A stretch of 64,000 bases of DNA, taken from NCBI RefSeq assembly GCF_001936615.1, contig NZ_MLBF01000001.1, forward strand, positions 124,001-188,000, read 5' to 3'. The notes beneath the pieces are model-generated. The model saw nothing but the letters and a program-made list of their open reading frames with translations. It did not search any database and was not told the origin of the DNA. Shown in pieces: positions 1-9,495 of the stretch (position 1 is the first letter of the stretch; each line of letters starts with the position of its first letter). This DNA is from Desulfosporosinus metallidurans. Lineage in GTDB: Bacteria > Bacillota > Desulfitobacteriia > Desulfitobacteriales > Desulfitobacteriaceae. The position numbers and the translations under genes are program-made.

Positions 1-57
1 CACAATCAACACACAAGCCGTTCCACTCCATAAGGCTACGAAGCTACTCTTCATCAT
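1..57 (-). CDS. atpI: Partial AtpI-like ATP synthase subunit I (5' end only)
   Basis: On the minus strand two adjacent ATG codons overlap the last codons of the upstream atpZ gene, and the frame stays open to the window edge. The visible residues begin MKSSFVALWSGTACVLIV, a hydrophobic N-terminus. In Firmicutes the gene after atpZ, before atpB, is normally atpI, a small membrane protein that helps assemble the c-ring. Only about 18 residues are visible, so the identity rests on position and hydrophobicity. Confidence 0.4.
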   Translation of the reverse strand, partial: MMKSSFVALWSGTACVLIV

Positions 58-307
58 TTGATGCCCCAAACTCTTTTAAAGTGATAACAAGATAGCCCCC
101 TCCGAGTGCCAATCCGCTTAACATTAAAATTATTGTTAACCATGGCCGAGTGCTCCAGCGTGCATCTAGATAACGCCCTAGCAAAAATCCTCCCCCGACC
201 AATCCTGCCAACGATGAAGCAATGCTTGATCCGACCGCGACGCCTTTTTGCCATGCTTTCTTGTTCACTGCATCTAATCCCTTTTCAGTCATTTTAGAAC
301 GAGTCAA
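44..307 (-). CDS. atpZ: AtpZ/AtpI family F0F1-ATPase accessory membrane protein
   Basis: This 87-residue protein has two hydrophobic segments, about residues 21-45 and 54-76, separated by a short charged loop containing the GRYLD sequence. Glycine-rich first helices followed by LGRYLD are typical of the AtpZ (putative F0F1-ATPase subunit) family. Such proteins sit in the membrane next to the F-type ATP synthase and are proposed to act in its assembly or in Mg2+/Ca2+ supply. The gene is the first visible member of what should be the atp operon continuing off the left edge, and its stop overlaps the next start. Family assignment is good; exact role is inference. Confidence 0.75.
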   Translation of the reverse strand: MTRSKMTEKGLDAVNKKAWQKGVAVGSSIASSLAGLVGGGFLLGRYLDARWSTRPWLTIILMLSGLALGGGYLVITLKEFGASNDEE

Positions 308-461
308 CTAGACTTTTCGTTGATTTTTGCTTGCCTGAGCTATCCTTTTAGTTTTGAATTTTCTAGAAGTTTCTTACAAATATGCTTGTATTTATAGTTT
401 AACACATTTCAGCATTACTTTGTACTTTTTTATACAACATAGTTAAATTTTATCTCTGCAG

Positions 462-1583
462 TTAATTTTCCGCAATAATTGATACAATTTTTATGGCCGC
501 GGACCCATCTCCGTAAGGATTTATAGCCATTGCCATTTTCTGATAGGCAGTTTGGTCGCCCAGAAGGCGCTTTAGTTCAGAGAATACGCTTTCGTAATTA
601 GTGCCCACGAGAGATACCGTCCCTGCATCCACTGCTTCAGGCCGTTCAGTAGTATCTCTCACCACTAAGACCGGAACTCCAAGGGATGGAGCTTCTTCCT
701 GAATCCCCCCCGAGTCTGTCAAAATTAAATGTGCACGTGCCATTAGATTTACAAAGGGCTCATAGTCCAGCGGTTCAACAAGATTGACTCGGGGATGGGC
801 TCCCAATACCTCAGTGACCACTTTTCGCACCTTGGGATTTTTATGTACTGGAAACACAACATGCGTATCCGGGAATGTTTCAAGCATACTTTTTAAGGCC
901 TGATAAATCTGACGCATCGGTTCACCGAGGTTTTCCCGACGGTGTGTTGTGACGAGAACCATCCTTGACTTTTTACCCTGCTTTAGAATCGCTTGAATTT
1001 CAGGATCAAGAAAACTATACTCTGGTTTCACAGTTGCTAACAAAGCATCAATGACTGTATTGCCTGTTACGAAAATTTTCTCTGGGGCGATCCCTTCTTG
1101 CAGGAGATTCCGTTTTGCCGTCTCTGTAGGGGCGAAATGAAAATCTGTCAGAACGCTTGCTAATCTACGATTCATTTCTTCTGGAAATGGGGAATACTTA
1201 TTTCCCGTTCGCAGCCCGGCTTCTACATGCCCGACTGGAATTTGCGCATAAAATGCAGCAAGTGCAGCCACAAACGTGGTTGTTGTGTCCCCATGCACCA
1301 ACACAAGATCAGGGAGTTCACGTTGAAAAACCACTTTGAGCCCACTCAGCGCACGTGTCGTGATTTCTGTTAACGTTTGCCCCTGCTTCATGAGATTTAG
1401 ATCAAAATCGGGAACCATTTTAAACAGCTTTAAAACTTGATCTAACATCTCGCGATGCTGAGCTGTCACGGCAACCTGACAAAGGATGGATTCTTTCTGG
1501 CGAAGCGCTTGGATCACTGGAGCCATTTTTATGGCCTCCGGGCGCGTACCAAACACAACCATCACTTTTTTTCGATTTATCAC
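462..1583 (-). CDS. wecB: UDP-N-acetylglucosamine 2-epimerase (non-hydrolysing)
   Basis: This 373-residue enzyme interconverts UDP-GlcNAc and UDP-ManNAc, supplying ManNAc for teichoic acid linkage units and other wall polymers. Family motifs are visible: GTRPEAIKM at 12-20, HGDTTTT at 97-103, GHVEAGLRTG at 118-127, TTHRREN at 212-218 and TDSGGIQEE at 289-297. Length is normal. The start is GTG, with GGAGGG eight bases upstream; an in-frame ATG seven codons later is less well placed. It lies between the atp genes and upp, as mnaA does in Bacillus, which supports a wall-polymer role in the cytoplasm. Confidence 0.95.
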   Translation of the reverse strand: MINRKKVMVVFGTRPEAIKMAPVIQALRQKESILCQVAVTAQHREMLDQVLKLFKMVPDFDLNLMKQGQTLTEITTRALSGLKVVFQRELPDLVLVHGDTTTTFVAALAAFYAQIPVGHVEAGLRTGNKYSPFPEEMNRRLASVLTDFHFAPTETAKRNLLQEGIAPEKIFVTGNTVIDALLATVKPEYSFLDPEIQAILKQGKKSRMVLVTTHRRENLGEPMRQIYQALKSMLETFPDTHVVFPVHKNPKVRKVVTEVLGAHPRVNLVEPLDYEPFVNLMARAHLILTDSGGIQEEAPSLGVPVLVVRDTTERPEAVDAGTVSLVGTNYESVFSELKRLLGDQTAYQKMAMAINPYGDGSAAIKIVSIIAEN

Positions 1584-1656
1584 GTATTATACCCTCCGAT
1601 TGACATGCCAATCACTTAAAATTATTTAATTAGGAAGAGCGAACGACATATCACGT

Positions 1657-2118
1657 TTATGATTCGGTAAGTTGTTCAAACTCTAATCCTGCTTCTCTCG
1701 CCATATCCACTGCCAACTGATCTGGATAAGAATGAACATAGACCACACGTTTCACTCCAACATTAATCAGCAATTTTGTACATAGTGCGCAAGGCTGATG
1801 GGTCACATAGAGATCCGCCCCCCTAATTGCGACCCCATGTTTAGCCGCCTGTACAAGAGCATTTTGCTCCGCATGTACAGCACGGCAGATCTCATGTCGT
1901 TCCCCAGAAGGAACGCCTAAGCTCTGCCGTAGACAACCGACTTCATCACAATGTTGGAGTCCCGAGGGACTCCCATTATATCCTGTGCTCAAAATTTGTT
2001 TGTCCTTGACTATTACAGAACCGACCTGGCGGCGCAGACAGGTTGAACGCCCAGCCACCACATGTGCCATCTGCATAAAGTAACTATCCCAGCTTGGACG
2101 TTTTCCTCGTGTCATCAT
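1657..2118 (-). CDS. dCMP/deoxycytidylate deaminase (ComEB type)
   Basis: A 153-residue zinc-dependent deaminase of the cytidine/deoxycytidylate family. The catalytic HAE is at residues 82-84 and the zinc-binding PCALC at 109-113; an extra Cys/His cluster at about 57-62 and 78 is usual for dCMP deaminases. It would convert dCMP to dUMP for thymidylate synthesis. Its ATG overlaps the stop codon of upp, so the two pyrimidine genes are translationally coupled. B. subtilis places its homologue, comEB, in the competence operon, so the position here is different. Function is well supported by motifs; allosteric control by dCTP cannot be judged from sequence. Confidence 0.9.
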   Translation of the reverse strand: MMTRGKRPSWDSYFMQMAHVVAGRSTCLRRQVGSVIVKDKQILSTGYNGSPSGLQHCDEVGCLRQSLGVPSGERHEICRAVHAEQNALVQAAKHGVAIRGADLYVTHQPCALCTKLLINVGVKRVVYVHSYPDQLAVDMAREAGLEFEQLTES

Positions 2119-2744
2119 TTCGTCCCAAACAGCCGATCCCCAGCATCGCCAAGCCCTGGTATAATATAACCGTGATCGTTCAAACGCTCATCCACTGCCG
2201 CGACAAAAATATCCACGTCGTCATGTTTGCTTTGTACGGCTTGAATCCCTTCCGGAGCCGCAATTAGGCACATCAATTTAATATTTTTAGCGCCACGATC
2301 TTTTAAGAACGTAATCGCCGCGGATGCTGACCCACCCGTTGCCAACATGGGATCAATGACAATAAGGTCTCGTTCAGCAATGTCACTCGGTAACTTGCAA
2401 TAGTATTCCACAGGCGAAAGAGTCTCAGGATCCCGATAAAGACCCACATGCCCAACCCTTGCTGCGGGGATCAAACGGAGCATCCCATCAACCATCCCTA
2501 ACCCTGCACGCAAGATCGGAACTAAGCCAACTTTTCGACCGGCAAGCACTTTAGACTTTGCAAGTGCAACTGGTGTTTGTACTTCTACTTCTTGCAGGGG
2601 GAAGTCACGGGTTACCTCATAGGCCATCAACATCGCGACTTCCTCTACTAGTTCCCTAAATTCCTTTGAGCCAGTCTTTTCATCGCGAATAAGGGACAAC
2701 TTGTGCTGAATTAGAGGATGATCAAGAACTTGAAGCTTTGCCAT
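2115..2744 (-). CDS. upp: Uracil phosphoribosyltransferase
   Basis: This 209-residue enzyme makes UMP from uracil and PRPP. The PRPP-binding loop DPMLATGGS lies at residues 131-139 and the uracil-binding C-terminus contains [13 protein letters not shown]. Length is that of bacterial Upp. It follows glyA by 17 bases and overlaps the dCMP deaminase gene, forming a tight rpiB-ywlG-glyA-upp-deaminase run. The glyA-upp order is the same as in Bacillus. Confidence 0.97.
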   Translation of the reverse strand: MAKLQVLDHPLIQHKLSLIRDEKTGSKEFRELVEEVAMLMAYEVTRDFPLQEVEVQTPVALAKSKVLAGRKVGLVPILRAGLGMVDGMLRLIPAARVGHVGLYRDPETLSPVEYYCKLPSDIAERDLIVIDPMLATGGSASAAITFLKDRGAKNIKLMCLIAAPEGIQAVQSKHDDVDIFVAAVDERLNDHGYIIPGLGDAGDRLFGTK

Positions 2745-2761
2745 GGTTCCGGTCTCAACTC

Positions 2762-4018
2762 CTAATTTAAATTAGCGTATAAGGGATACTCAGTGCATAA
2801 CGTACTGACGATTTCCCGTGCTTTCGCTAGTTTATCAGGTTCATGGTGTGAGGTCAAGGCGAGGTCCATCGCCTCCGCAATTTGCTTCATAGCCTCCGTG
2901 TTCATGCCACGCGTTGTGACTGCAGGCGTCCCCAGTCGAATCCCACTTGTGACAAAGGGACTTTCTGTATCAAAGGGTATGGTGTTTTTATTTACAGTAA
3001 TACCTACTTCATGCAAAATACTTTCTGCTTCTTTTCCCGTTAACTTTTTAGTCCGTACGTCCACAAGCATAAGATGGTTGTCCGTGCCGCCTGAGACCAA
3101 ACGGAAGCCTCGATCGACCAACGCTTGGGCCAACGCTTGGGCATTTTCCACAATTCGAGTTTGGTACGCTTTAAAGTCTGGTTGAAGGGCTTCGCCAAAG
3201 GCCACTGCCTTTGCAGCGATAACATGCATAAGAGGGCCCCCTTGAATTCCCGGGAAAATGGCCTTATCAATTGCTTGAGCATACTCGGCCTTACAGAGAA
3301 TTAAACCACCGCGCGGGCCTCTTAAAGTCTTGTGAGTAGTCGATGTCACAAAGTGCGCATAAGGGACTGGAGAAGGATGTAAGTCTGCAGCCACTAGTCC
3401 AGCAAAATGCGCCATATCCACCATTAAATAGGCGCCCACTTCATCTGCAATTTCGCGCATTTTGGTAAAGTCAATAATCCTCGGATAAGCGCTCGCCCCT
3501 GCTACAATCATCTTTGGCTTATGCTCTTGAGCTAGTTTTCGAACTTGTTCATAGTCAATACGTTCCGTTTTCGAATCAACGCCATAGGAAACAAAGTTAA
3601 AATAGACCCCCGAGATATTTACCGGGCTCCCATGGGTCAAGTGTCCTCCGTGGGATAAATTCATTCCAAGGACCGTATCTCCAGGTTTCAACATAGCGAA
3701 ATAGACCGCCATATTAGCTTGGGACCCGGAATGAGGCTGGACATTAGCGTGCTCTGCACCGAAAATCTCCTTAATCCGTTCGCGCGCTAATTTTTCGACA
3801 ACATCGACAAACTCGCATCCGCCATAATACCGTTTATCCGGATATCCTTCAGCATACTTATTGGTCATAACAGATCCTTGGGCGGCCATAACTGCCCTGC
3901 TGACAAAGTTTTCTGACGCAATCAATTCAATGGTGCTTCTCTGACGATTCTCTTCTTGTTCGATTGCTTTAGCAACTTCGAGGTCTTGGGGTTTTACCCA
4001 TTGGTTGATATAATCCAT
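2762..4018 (-). CDS. glyA: Serine hydroxymethyltransferase
   Basis: A 418-residue PLP enzyme that interconverts serine plus tetrahydrofolate with glycine plus methylene-tetrahydrofolate, feeding one-carbon units into purine and thymidylate synthesis. The PLP-binding lysine is K230 in the [15 protein letters not shown] segment; D201 and H204 in MVDMAHFAG contact the cofactor. Other conserved blocks are [10 protein letters not shown] (31-40) and [13 protein letters not shown] (55-67). Full length. It is part of the rpiB-ywlG-glyA-upp cluster. Confidence 0.98.
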   Translation of the reverse strand: MDYINQWVKPQDLEVAKAIEQEENRQRSTIELIASENFVSRAVMAAQGSVMTNKYAEGYPDKRYYGGCEFVDVVEKLARERIKEIFGAEHANVQPHSGSQANMAVYFAMLKPGDTVLGMNLSHGGHLTHGSPVNISGVYFNFVSYGVDSKTERIDYEQVRKLAQEHKPKMIVAGASAYPRIIDFTKMREIADEVGAYLMVDMAHFAGLVAADLHPSPVPYAHFVTSTTHKTLRGPRGGLILCKAEYAQAIDKAIFPGIQGGPLMHVIAAKAVAFGEALQPDFKAYQTRIVENAQALAQALVDRGFRLVSGGTDNHLMLVDVRTKKLTGKEAESILHEVGITVNKNTIPFDTESPFVTSGIRLGTPAVTTRGMNTEAMKQIAEAMDLALTSHHEPDKLAKAREIVSTLCTEYPLYANLN

Positions 4019-4043
4019 TTCTATTCCACTCCTACTTTTTCAT

Positions 4044-4604
4044 TCATTCATACATTGCCCGGGGGCCACCGATTAGGCGGGGACGAGTACGTGCTAGGGT
4101 TAGGTGAGCTTCCCCTAGTTCTTTGACATGTATGCGAATGGGTATGGCTACGGGGCGAAGGTGCATACCAATAAAGGTGTCTCCGATGTCAATTCCAGCA
4201 TGTCCTTGAATTCGCTCTACCATTACAGGAGAAGAGAATTTTTCCCATGCCTTGACGGTCATTGCACCTCCGGCATGCAAGGCTGGACGTACAGTAACAA
4301 CTTCTAATTCATAGTGTTCTGCACACGCTTCTTCCACGACCAAGGCCCGGTTGATATGTTCACATCCTTGAACAGCTAAAAAAATTCCCTGTTCGTGAAC
4401 CCGTCTCAAAAGGGGAGGGAGCAATACTTCGGCAACTTCTAAACTGCTTCCTTGTCCAATTCGTTGGCCGATGACTTCACTGGTGCTACACCCTAAAACG
4501 AGGATCTGTCTCGGGCGTAAATTAGCATTAAGGAAAAAGGCATCTAGGATTTCGTTCCATAGATTGCCCATATCCTGCAATTTTCGATCTACTTTATTAT
4601 CCAC
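4044..4604 (-). CDS. YwlG / TIGR01440 family protein (DUF436)
   Basis: A protein of about 186 residues matching the conserved Firmicutes YwlG family, whose function is not established. The hallmark LVLGCSTSEV lies near the N-terminus, followed by GxRIGxGSSLEVAE and a C-terminal IGDTFIGMHLRPVAVP-like block. I chose a GTG start at 4604 because AAGGAGG lies about eleven bases upstream and because YwlG proteins are about 180 residues. A longer ATG reading from 4673 would overlap the end of rpiB and add 23 unmatched residues. Located between rpiB and glyA exactly as in Bacillus. Confidence 0.8.
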   Translation of the reverse strand: MDNKVDRKLQDMGNLWNEILDAFFLNANLRPRQILVLGCSTSEVIGQRIGQGSSLEVAEVLLPPLLRRVHEQGIFLAVQGCEHINRALVVEEACAEHYELEVVTVRPALHAGGAMTVKAWEKFSSPVMVERIQGHAGIDIGDTFIGMHLRPVAIPIRIHVKELGEAHLTLARTRPRLIGGPRAMYE

Positions 4605-4653
4605 GAAAAGGCAGTCCTCCTTTCCTATACGTAAGTCGCTTGAAAAAACCCAT

Positions 4654-5112
4654 TTAGTAGATTTTCTCCCCACGTTCGATGTTAGAAATTAAATTTATGC
4701 GGTTGGTGTGTCTACCCCCTGAAAACTCGGTTTTTAAAAAGATGTCCACGATGTCGAGCGCCAGTCCAACACCGGTAACCCGACCACCCAGTGATAAAAC
4801 ATTAGCGTTATTATGTTCTCGCGCCATTCGGGCAGAAAATGTCTCTGTACAGACCGCTGCACGGATTCCTGGCATTTTATTTGCGGCCATGGCAATCCCC
4901 TGCCCTGTTCCACAGACCACAATTCCTAAATCCGCCTCTCCCTTGATGATCGAATCCCCTACTAAAAAACCATACTTGGGATAATCCACCGAGTCAGTCG
5001 AGTGGGTTCCCAAATCTTGGACTTCAAATCCTTGTGCTTCTAAATGCGTCCGAATGGCTTCCTTTAATTCGTAACCGCCATGATCAGCTCCCAGCACAAC
5101 TCTCACGTTCAT
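4654..5112 (-). CDS. rpiB: Ribose 5-phosphate isomerase B
   Basis: A 152-residue isomerase of the RpiB/LacAB family that interconverts ribose 5-phosphate and ribulose 5-phosphate. D10-H11 in GADHGG and C67 in the IVVCGTGQGIAMAANK segment match the catalytic region. Length is normal. The gene is separated from ywlE by a terminator-like hairpin (5195-5214), so it may begin the rpiB-ywlG-glyA-upp-deaminase transcription unit. Confidence 0.95.
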   Translation of the reverse strand: MNVRVVLGADHGGYELKEAIRTHLEAQGFEVQDLGTHSTDSVDYPKYGFLVGDSIIKGEADLGIVVCGTGQGIAMAANKMPGIRAAVCTETFSARMAREHNNANVLSLGGRVTGVGLALDIVDIFLKTEFSGGRHTNRINLISNIERGEKIY

Positions 5113-5194
5113 CCCTCCATCTCTTTTATAAATATTAGTTCTATAATTCCAGTTCTACAGATAGTTACAAAATCCCTGCAAAAACACAAAATAA

Positions 5195-5214
5195 AGCGAC
5201 GTTTCAACGCCGCT
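5195..5214 (-). terminator. Probable intrinsic terminator after ywlE
   Basis: On the minus strand an AGCGGCG/CGTCGCT stem with a six-base loop is followed by TTTATTTTG. It sits between the phosphatase gene and rpiB. Confidence 0.55.
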
Positions 5215-5268
5215 AGTGTAGACATCTTTCGTCTTTCTTATGCTAATATTTTTGACTGATCCGATGGA

Positions 5269-5706
5269 TCAAGGTATCTGCTCCTTTAACACTCTTAACA
5301 ATTCACCAATCTCTTGTGCTGTCTGACGATAAACTTCGAGGGAACCTCCCCAGGGATCCCGCACGTCTCGTTTTTGTTTTCCCCAATCCCCTAAGCACCG
5401 GAATTTATGGACATGCTGAGGAAATTGCCGCTTCAAGCCTTCTTCTTGAGCATGGGTCATCGGTATAATCCAATCCGCCTCCACCATGAGTTCTTCCCTA
5501 ATCCTCCTCGCGCGATGCTTGGATAGATCAATATTTCGCTCTGCAAGAACCTCAAGCGCGTGAGGACTGGCATACTCTCCTTCCCATGCTTCCATCCCCG
5601 CCGAACTAACTTGAACAACATCCCCTAGCATTTCCCGGGCTAACCCCTCTGCCATTGGGCTTCGGCATGTGTTTCCTGTACAAATAAACAGAAGCTTTAA
5701 TCCCAT
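5269..5706 (-). CDS. ywlE: Low-molecular-weight phosphatase, protein-arginine phosphatase (YwlE) type
   Basis: A 145-residue member of the low-molecular-weight tyrosine phosphatase fold. The P-loop CTGNTCRSP begins at C9, the nucleophile, with R15 binding phosphate; the general acid is D117 in RDPWG. The threonine at position 13 in CTGNTCR matches B. subtilis YwlE, where it favours phosphoarginine over phosphotyrosine, so a role reversing McsB arginine phosphorylation is likely. I chose the ATG at 5706, which follows AGGTGG by seven bases, over an upstream ATG that adds 14 residues with no family match. Its neighbour mntP and the downstream rpiB reproduce the Bacillus order. Confidence 0.88.
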   Translation of the reverse strand: MGLKLLFICTGNTCRSPMAEGLAREMLGDVVQVSSAGMEAWEGEYASPHALEVLAERNIDLSKHRARRIREELMVEADWIIPMTHAQEEGLKRQFPQHVHKFRCLGDWGKQKRDVRDPWGGSLEVYRQTAQEIGELLRVLKEQIP

Positions 5707-5725
5707 TTTAAACCACCTTAATCCC

Positions 5726-6310
5726 TTAAGTAAGCAATTTAACTCCAATGAAAAACAAAGCTAATCCACCGAGGAGTTCAGCCTTTTCTCCCAACCACGT
5801 TCCCATAATACGTCCCAAAACCAGGCCCATTCCGGTCATTAGTCCGGCAACCATTCCTATGGTCATGACCGTTAGCGAGACATCCGCCTTGATTGTTCCC
5901 AGGGAAAACCCGACACTTAAGGCATCTAAACTAACGCTGGCGGCCAGCATATACATACCCCATCCCGTGAGAGAAACACTAGAGGAAAATCTTTTACTGG
6001 AAAGGGCATCCCTAGCCTCCCCAAACGAAAAATGTTCAGCAGTCGGTCTATAAACTTTGTAAAGCATCCGTCCCCCTAATCCCATAAGAACCAAGGCTCC
6101 TATCCCGCTTGCAAAGCGTCCAAGAATAGAGCCTAATGCCTGTCCTAGAATCATTCCGCCCAGCGGCATAGCCACATGGAAAACAGCTACCACCACCGAC
6201 AAGCGCAACATCATCCTTTTCCTTATTCCTGCTAAGCCGATCGCTAAGGACAAGGAGAATGCATCTGCTCCCAGGGCAATTGCAACTGCGACAACCCATG
6301 CTATATTCAA
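5726..6310 (-). CDS. mntP: Manganese efflux pump MntP
   Basis: A membrane protein of about 194 residues with six predicted helices, matching the MntP (DUF204) family that exports excess Mn2+. Two internally related halves carry acidic motifs, ADAFSLS near residue 15 and SLDALSVGFS in the second half. I chose a TTG start at 6310 because GGAGGG stands about six bases upstream; the longer ATG reading from 6385 adds 25 residues unlike the family. No manganese riboswitch is visible in the 85 bases upstream. The gene lies between ywlC and ywlE, as in Bacillus. Confidence 0.88.
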   Translation of the reverse strand: MNIAWVVAVAIALGADAFSLSLAIGLAGIRKRMMLRLSVVVAVFHVAMPLGGMILGQALGSILGRFASGIGALVLMGLGGRMLYKVYRPTAEHFSFGEARDALSSKRFSSSVSLTGWGMYMLAASVSLDALSVGFSLGTIKADVSLTVMTIGMVAGLMTGMGLVLGRIMGTWLGEKAELLGGLALFFIGVKLLT

Positions 6311-6395
6311 TACCCTTCCCTCCGTTCTCACTATGTATATGCACAGGAAAGGGCTTATAAGACGATTAGTAAGGACACAATGCATTGTGCCCTTA

Positions 6396-7442
6396 CTAAA
6401 TATATAGAATCCGTTGTCCGGCAGCCTTCTGCAATCGGTTCATGATAGCGGTTCCCAGGCCTTCTTCCTCCACCCCTTCAGCCAAAATCAAATCCATTCC
6501 TCTCTCATCACACAGTCGCAACCCCTCAAACAGGTTACTTGCGACTTCTTCTGGTCGATCTCTAGAACCCAATACAAACAAAAGATCCGGGAGCTGGATA
6601 TGCAATAAAGGTGCACTCTCTAATGTACAAAGAACCCCGACTTTTTTTAGCCTTGCATGTCCTTTATGAATTTCTTGTCCCAATCGCCGAACAACCCGCT
6701 CGTGAGGACCAATCATCAGAATCATCTCTCCCTGTGGAGCATAGTGTCTATATTTCATACCTGGTGCTTTAGGAGCCTGATTTTCCACTGGAACGTCCAC
6801 TCGAACCTCGCCCAATACCGCCTCTAACTGTTCTTTAGAAATTCCGCCCGGACGAAGGATCGTGGGAACTCCCCCACTCACATCAAGTACAGTTGATTCT
6901 AACCCTACCAGACAGGCCCCTGCGTCAAGGATAAGCGGAATTTTGCCTTTCATGTCACGCCAAACATGGCTTCCCCTTGTCGGACTGGGTTTCCCTGAGA
7001 GGTTCGCACTTGGCGCAGCAATTGGAAGCCCGGTTTCCTCGATCAGACGAAGGGCCACTGGATGACTAGGCATGCGTATCGCCACGTTGGGCAGACCCGC
7101 TGTAACAACATCCGGAACTAGAGCCGTTTTTGGCAAAACCAACGTTAACGGACCTGGCCAGAAATGTTGGACACATAGCTCTGCCTCCGGAGACCAAACC
7201 TCAACCAATTTGTTGGCCATGGCACGGTCACAAACATGCACAATCAAGGGATTATCCTGGGGTCGCCCCTTCGCTTCGAAAATTTTAGCACAAGCCGAAG
7301 CCTCCAAGGCATTAGCCCCTAAACCATAGACCGTTTCCGTCGGAAAGGCTACTAATTCCCCTTTTCGCAGCCACTCTGCACCCTCTTTTAATAGTTCAGC
7401 TTCTGGATGAAGTCCATCAATGTAACGTCGTTGTGTCTGCAT
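6396..7442 (-). CDS. ywlC: L-threonylcarbamoyladenylate synthase (Sua5/YwlC)
   Basis: This 348-residue enzyme makes threonylcarbamoyl-AMP from threonine, bicarbonate and ATP for the t6A modification at position 37 of ANN-decoding tRNAs. The N-terminal YrdC/Sua5 domain, about residues 20-205, contains the FPTETVYGLG nucleotide-binding segment and the SANLSGKPSPT block. The C-terminal Sua5 domain, about 230-345, marks the long Sua5 rather than short TsaC form. The ATG at 7442 follows AGGTGA; a GTG four codons earlier would overlap the prmC stop. Tight coupling to prmC suggests co-expression of translation-quality genes. Confidence 0.93.
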   Translation of the reverse strand: MQTQRRYIDGLHPEAELLKEGAEWLRKGELVAFPTETVYGLGANALEASACAKIFEAKGRPQDNPLIVHVCDRAMANKLVEVWSPEAELCVQHFWPGPLTLVLPKTALVPDVVTAGLPNVAIRMPSHPVALRLIEETGLPIAAPSANLSGKPSPTRGSHVWRDMKGKIPLILDAGACLVGLESTVLDVSGGVPTILRPGGISKEQLEAVLGEVRVDVPVENQAPKAPGMKYRHYAPQGEMILMIGPHERVVRRLGQEIHKGHARLKKVGVLCTLESAPLLHIQLPDLLFVLGSRDRPEEVASNLFEGLRLCDERGMDLILAEGVEEEGLGTAIMNRLQKAAGQRILYI

Positions 7443-7450
7443 TATTACGA

Positions 7451-8296
7451 TCACCTCGCTAAGATCACCCGGTCCCGCCCCGCTAAATCCGGGAAAACTT
7501 GAGTTTCATAACCCTTCTTCTGAAATATTCCACACACCGCCTCAGCCTGATTCCAACCGATTTCCATCAGTAATTTCCCTTGCTGGTTTAGCAACGGTCC
7601 AACCTCTGCTGCCAAACGACGATAGAAGTCCAAACCGTCTTGTCCCCCTAAAAACGCCATGGCAGGTTCACTGAAAATCTCGGGAGCACACTGATTATAT
7701 TCCTCTAGAGAAACATAGGGAGGGTTTGTGATAATAAAGTCCCAAAGTTCACCCTGGAGAGGGGCGACAAAATCCCCCTGGCGCCACTGCACTGAAACAC
7801 CCAAGCGCAGGGCATTTTGTCGTGCCACCTCAAGGGCATCTAGTGAAAGATCCGTCCCAACCATTTTAACTTCAGGATAATAATACGCCATAGAAATAGC
7901 GAGTGCCCCACTTCCGGTGCAAAGATCCGCGACCTTAATCGATCTGCCCCGTCCTTGACGTTCTCCCTGCTTCACAAGTTCCAACCACTTCTCGACCAAA
8001 ATTTCGCTGTCCGCGCGCGGTATGAGTACCCTCTCATCAACGTAGAACGAAAGGCCCATAAACTCCTGCCGTTTAAGGATGTATTGGAGAGGTTCGTGCT
8101 CAGCGCGACGCATAATAGCCCTTCGATAGTCCGTCTCCTCTTGCTCTGACAAAATTCGGTCCCCATCAAGATAGAGTCGATCACGCGCTACATCTAATAC
8201 TCCAGCTAATAATAGGTCTGCGTCAAAGCGAGCATTTTCTATCCCTTTTTCCAAGAGTTGCGCCTCACCCCAACGCATTCCTTCAATTCCCTTCAA
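7451..8296 (-). CDS. prmC: Peptide chain release factor N5-glutamine methyltransferase
   Basis: A 281-residue SAM-dependent methyltransferase that modifies the glutamine of the GGQ motif in release factors. It has the N-terminal helical PrmC domain (about 1-95), the SAM-binding DLCTGSGA at 124-131 and the catalytic NPPY at 191-194. It lies directly downstream of its substrate gene prfA, the usual arrangement. The sporulation gene spoIIR, which follows prmC in Bacillus, is absent here. Confidence 0.97.
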   Translation of the reverse strand: MKGIEGMRWGEAQLLEKGIENARFDADLLLAGVLDVARDRLYLDGDRILSEQEETDYRRAIMRRAEHEPLQYILKRQEFMGLSFYVDERVLIPRADSEILVEKWLELVKQGERQGRGRSIKVADLCTGSGALAISMAYYYPEVKMVGTDLSLDALEVARQNALRLGVSVQWRQGDFVAPLQGELWDFIITNPPYVSLEEYNQCAPEIFSEPAMAFLGGQDGLDFYRRLAAEVGPLLNQQGKLLMEIGWNQAEAVCGIFQKKGYETQVFPDLAGRDRVILAR

Positions 8297-8314
8297 AACC
8301 GCTTAGCCCCCTAA

Positions 8315-8340
8315 TCGATGTTCGAGGTGCGATGTTCGAA
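8315..8340. repeat. GATGTTCGA-type short repeat between prmC and prfA
   Basis: Two tandem-like copies of CGATGTTCGA separated by GGTG lie in the 111-base prfA-prmC gap. Related sequence recurs at 10408-10500 and 53818-53832. Confidence 0.5.
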
Positions 8341-8407
8341 TATCCCTTAGGCACCCAACTAAGTTCTCACTTACTTCAATGCGCAAATCTGCTTGACGTA
8401 AGTTCTT

Positions 8408-9478
8408 TTATTTAATCTCAGCTTTTAGTCGTTCCGCTTGATCCGATGTAATCAAGGCTTGGATAATCTCTTCCAAGTCTCCCGTAAGGATTGTTTCCAA
8501 GCGATGCACTGTTAAACCGATACGATGGTCAGTAACTCGTCCCTGAGGAAAGTTAAACGTTCTAATCCGCTCACTCCGGTCTCCTGTCCCCACCTGACTT
8601 CGGCGTTCAGACGCCTGTTCTCCACTTGCCTCTTCTTGAGCCTTCTCCAGGATGCGAGCACGCAAGACACGCAAGGCTTTTTCTTTGTTCTTGAGCTGTG
8701 ATTTTTCATCCTGGCAAGACGCAATGATTCCTGTGGGCAAATGAGTCACTCGCACTGCCGACTGGGTGGTATTCACGCACTGTCCGCCTGGTCCGCTCGA
8801 ACAATAGACATCAATGCGTAGGTCATTTGGATTAATGGAAACTTCCACTTCCTCTGCTTCCGGAAGAACGGCAACCGTTGCCGTAGACGTATGGATCCTT
8901 CCCCCAGATTCCGTGGTCGGAATCCGTTGAACTCGATGCACACCACTTTCAAACTTAAGCTTGCTATAGGCCCCATTTCCCTCGATAAGGGTGATAATCT
9001 CTTTGTAACCGCCCATATCTGAGTAGCTGGCGCTGAGCACCTCTGTTTTCCACCCCTGCCCTTCTGCATAACGAGTGTACATCCTGTAAAGATCTCCTGC
9101 AAACAAGGCAGCTTCATCTCCGCCTGCCCCGGCCCGAATCTCCATAATAACGTTTTTCTCGTCCAACGGATCCTTGGGCAAGAGTAGAATGCGAATCTTT
9201 TCTTCTAATTCCTGAGATCGGTTTCGCAATTCATCTCGTTCCTGCTCCGCCATCTCTTGCATGTCGGAGTCGAGTTTTTCCAAAAGCAAGGTTTCCGTTT
9301 CCTCCAGCTCTCGAAGTACTTCCTGATATTCTCTAAACGCCGTAACAAGATTTGTCATACCAGCCTGAGCTTTGGCGTATTTTTGCCACTCACTCTGATT
9401 AGAAATTATTTCCGGGTCGCTGAGAAGCTCCGTAAATTCGTCATATTTCCGTTCAATTTCATAAAGTTTTTCTAACAT
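8408..9478 (-). CDS. prfA: Peptide chain release factor 1
   Basis: A 356-residue class I release factor that reads UAA and UAG. The GGQ motif, which triggers peptidyl-tRNA hydrolysis, is at 231-233 and the stop-codon recognition PxT motif appears as PTT at 187-189, within [10 protein letters not shown]. An acidic helical N-terminal domain occupies about residues 1-100. Full length. It heads a prfA-prmC-ywlC group; the 3' gap holds a short repeat. Confidence 0.97.
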   Translation of the reverse strand: MLEKLYEIERKYDEFTELLSDPEIISNQSEWQKYAKAQAGMTNLVTAFREYQEVLRELEETETLLLEKLDSDMQEMAEQERDELRNRSQELEEKIRILLLPKDPLDEKNVIMEIRAGAGGDEAALFAGDLYRMYTRYAEGQGWKTEVLSASYSDMGGYKEIITLIEGNGAYSKLKFESGVHRVQRIPTTESGGRIHTSTATVAVLPEAEEVEVSINPNDLRIDVYCSSGPGGQCVNTTQSAVRVTHLPTGIIASCQDEKSQLKNKEKALRVLRARILEKAQEEASGEQASERRSQVGTGDRSERIRTFNFPQGRVTDHRIGLTVHRLETILTGDLEEIIQALITSDQAERLKAEIK

Positions 9479-9495
9479 CTTTCACACCCCAAAAT

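Noticed and set aside
4605..4673. Longer reading of the YwlG-like protein overlapping rpiB
   Set aside because: The added residues do not match the family and a GTG with a good ribosome site exists at 4604.
6311..6395. yybP-ykoY manganese riboswitch before mntP
   Set aside because: The gap is only 85 bases and lacks the conserved blocks.
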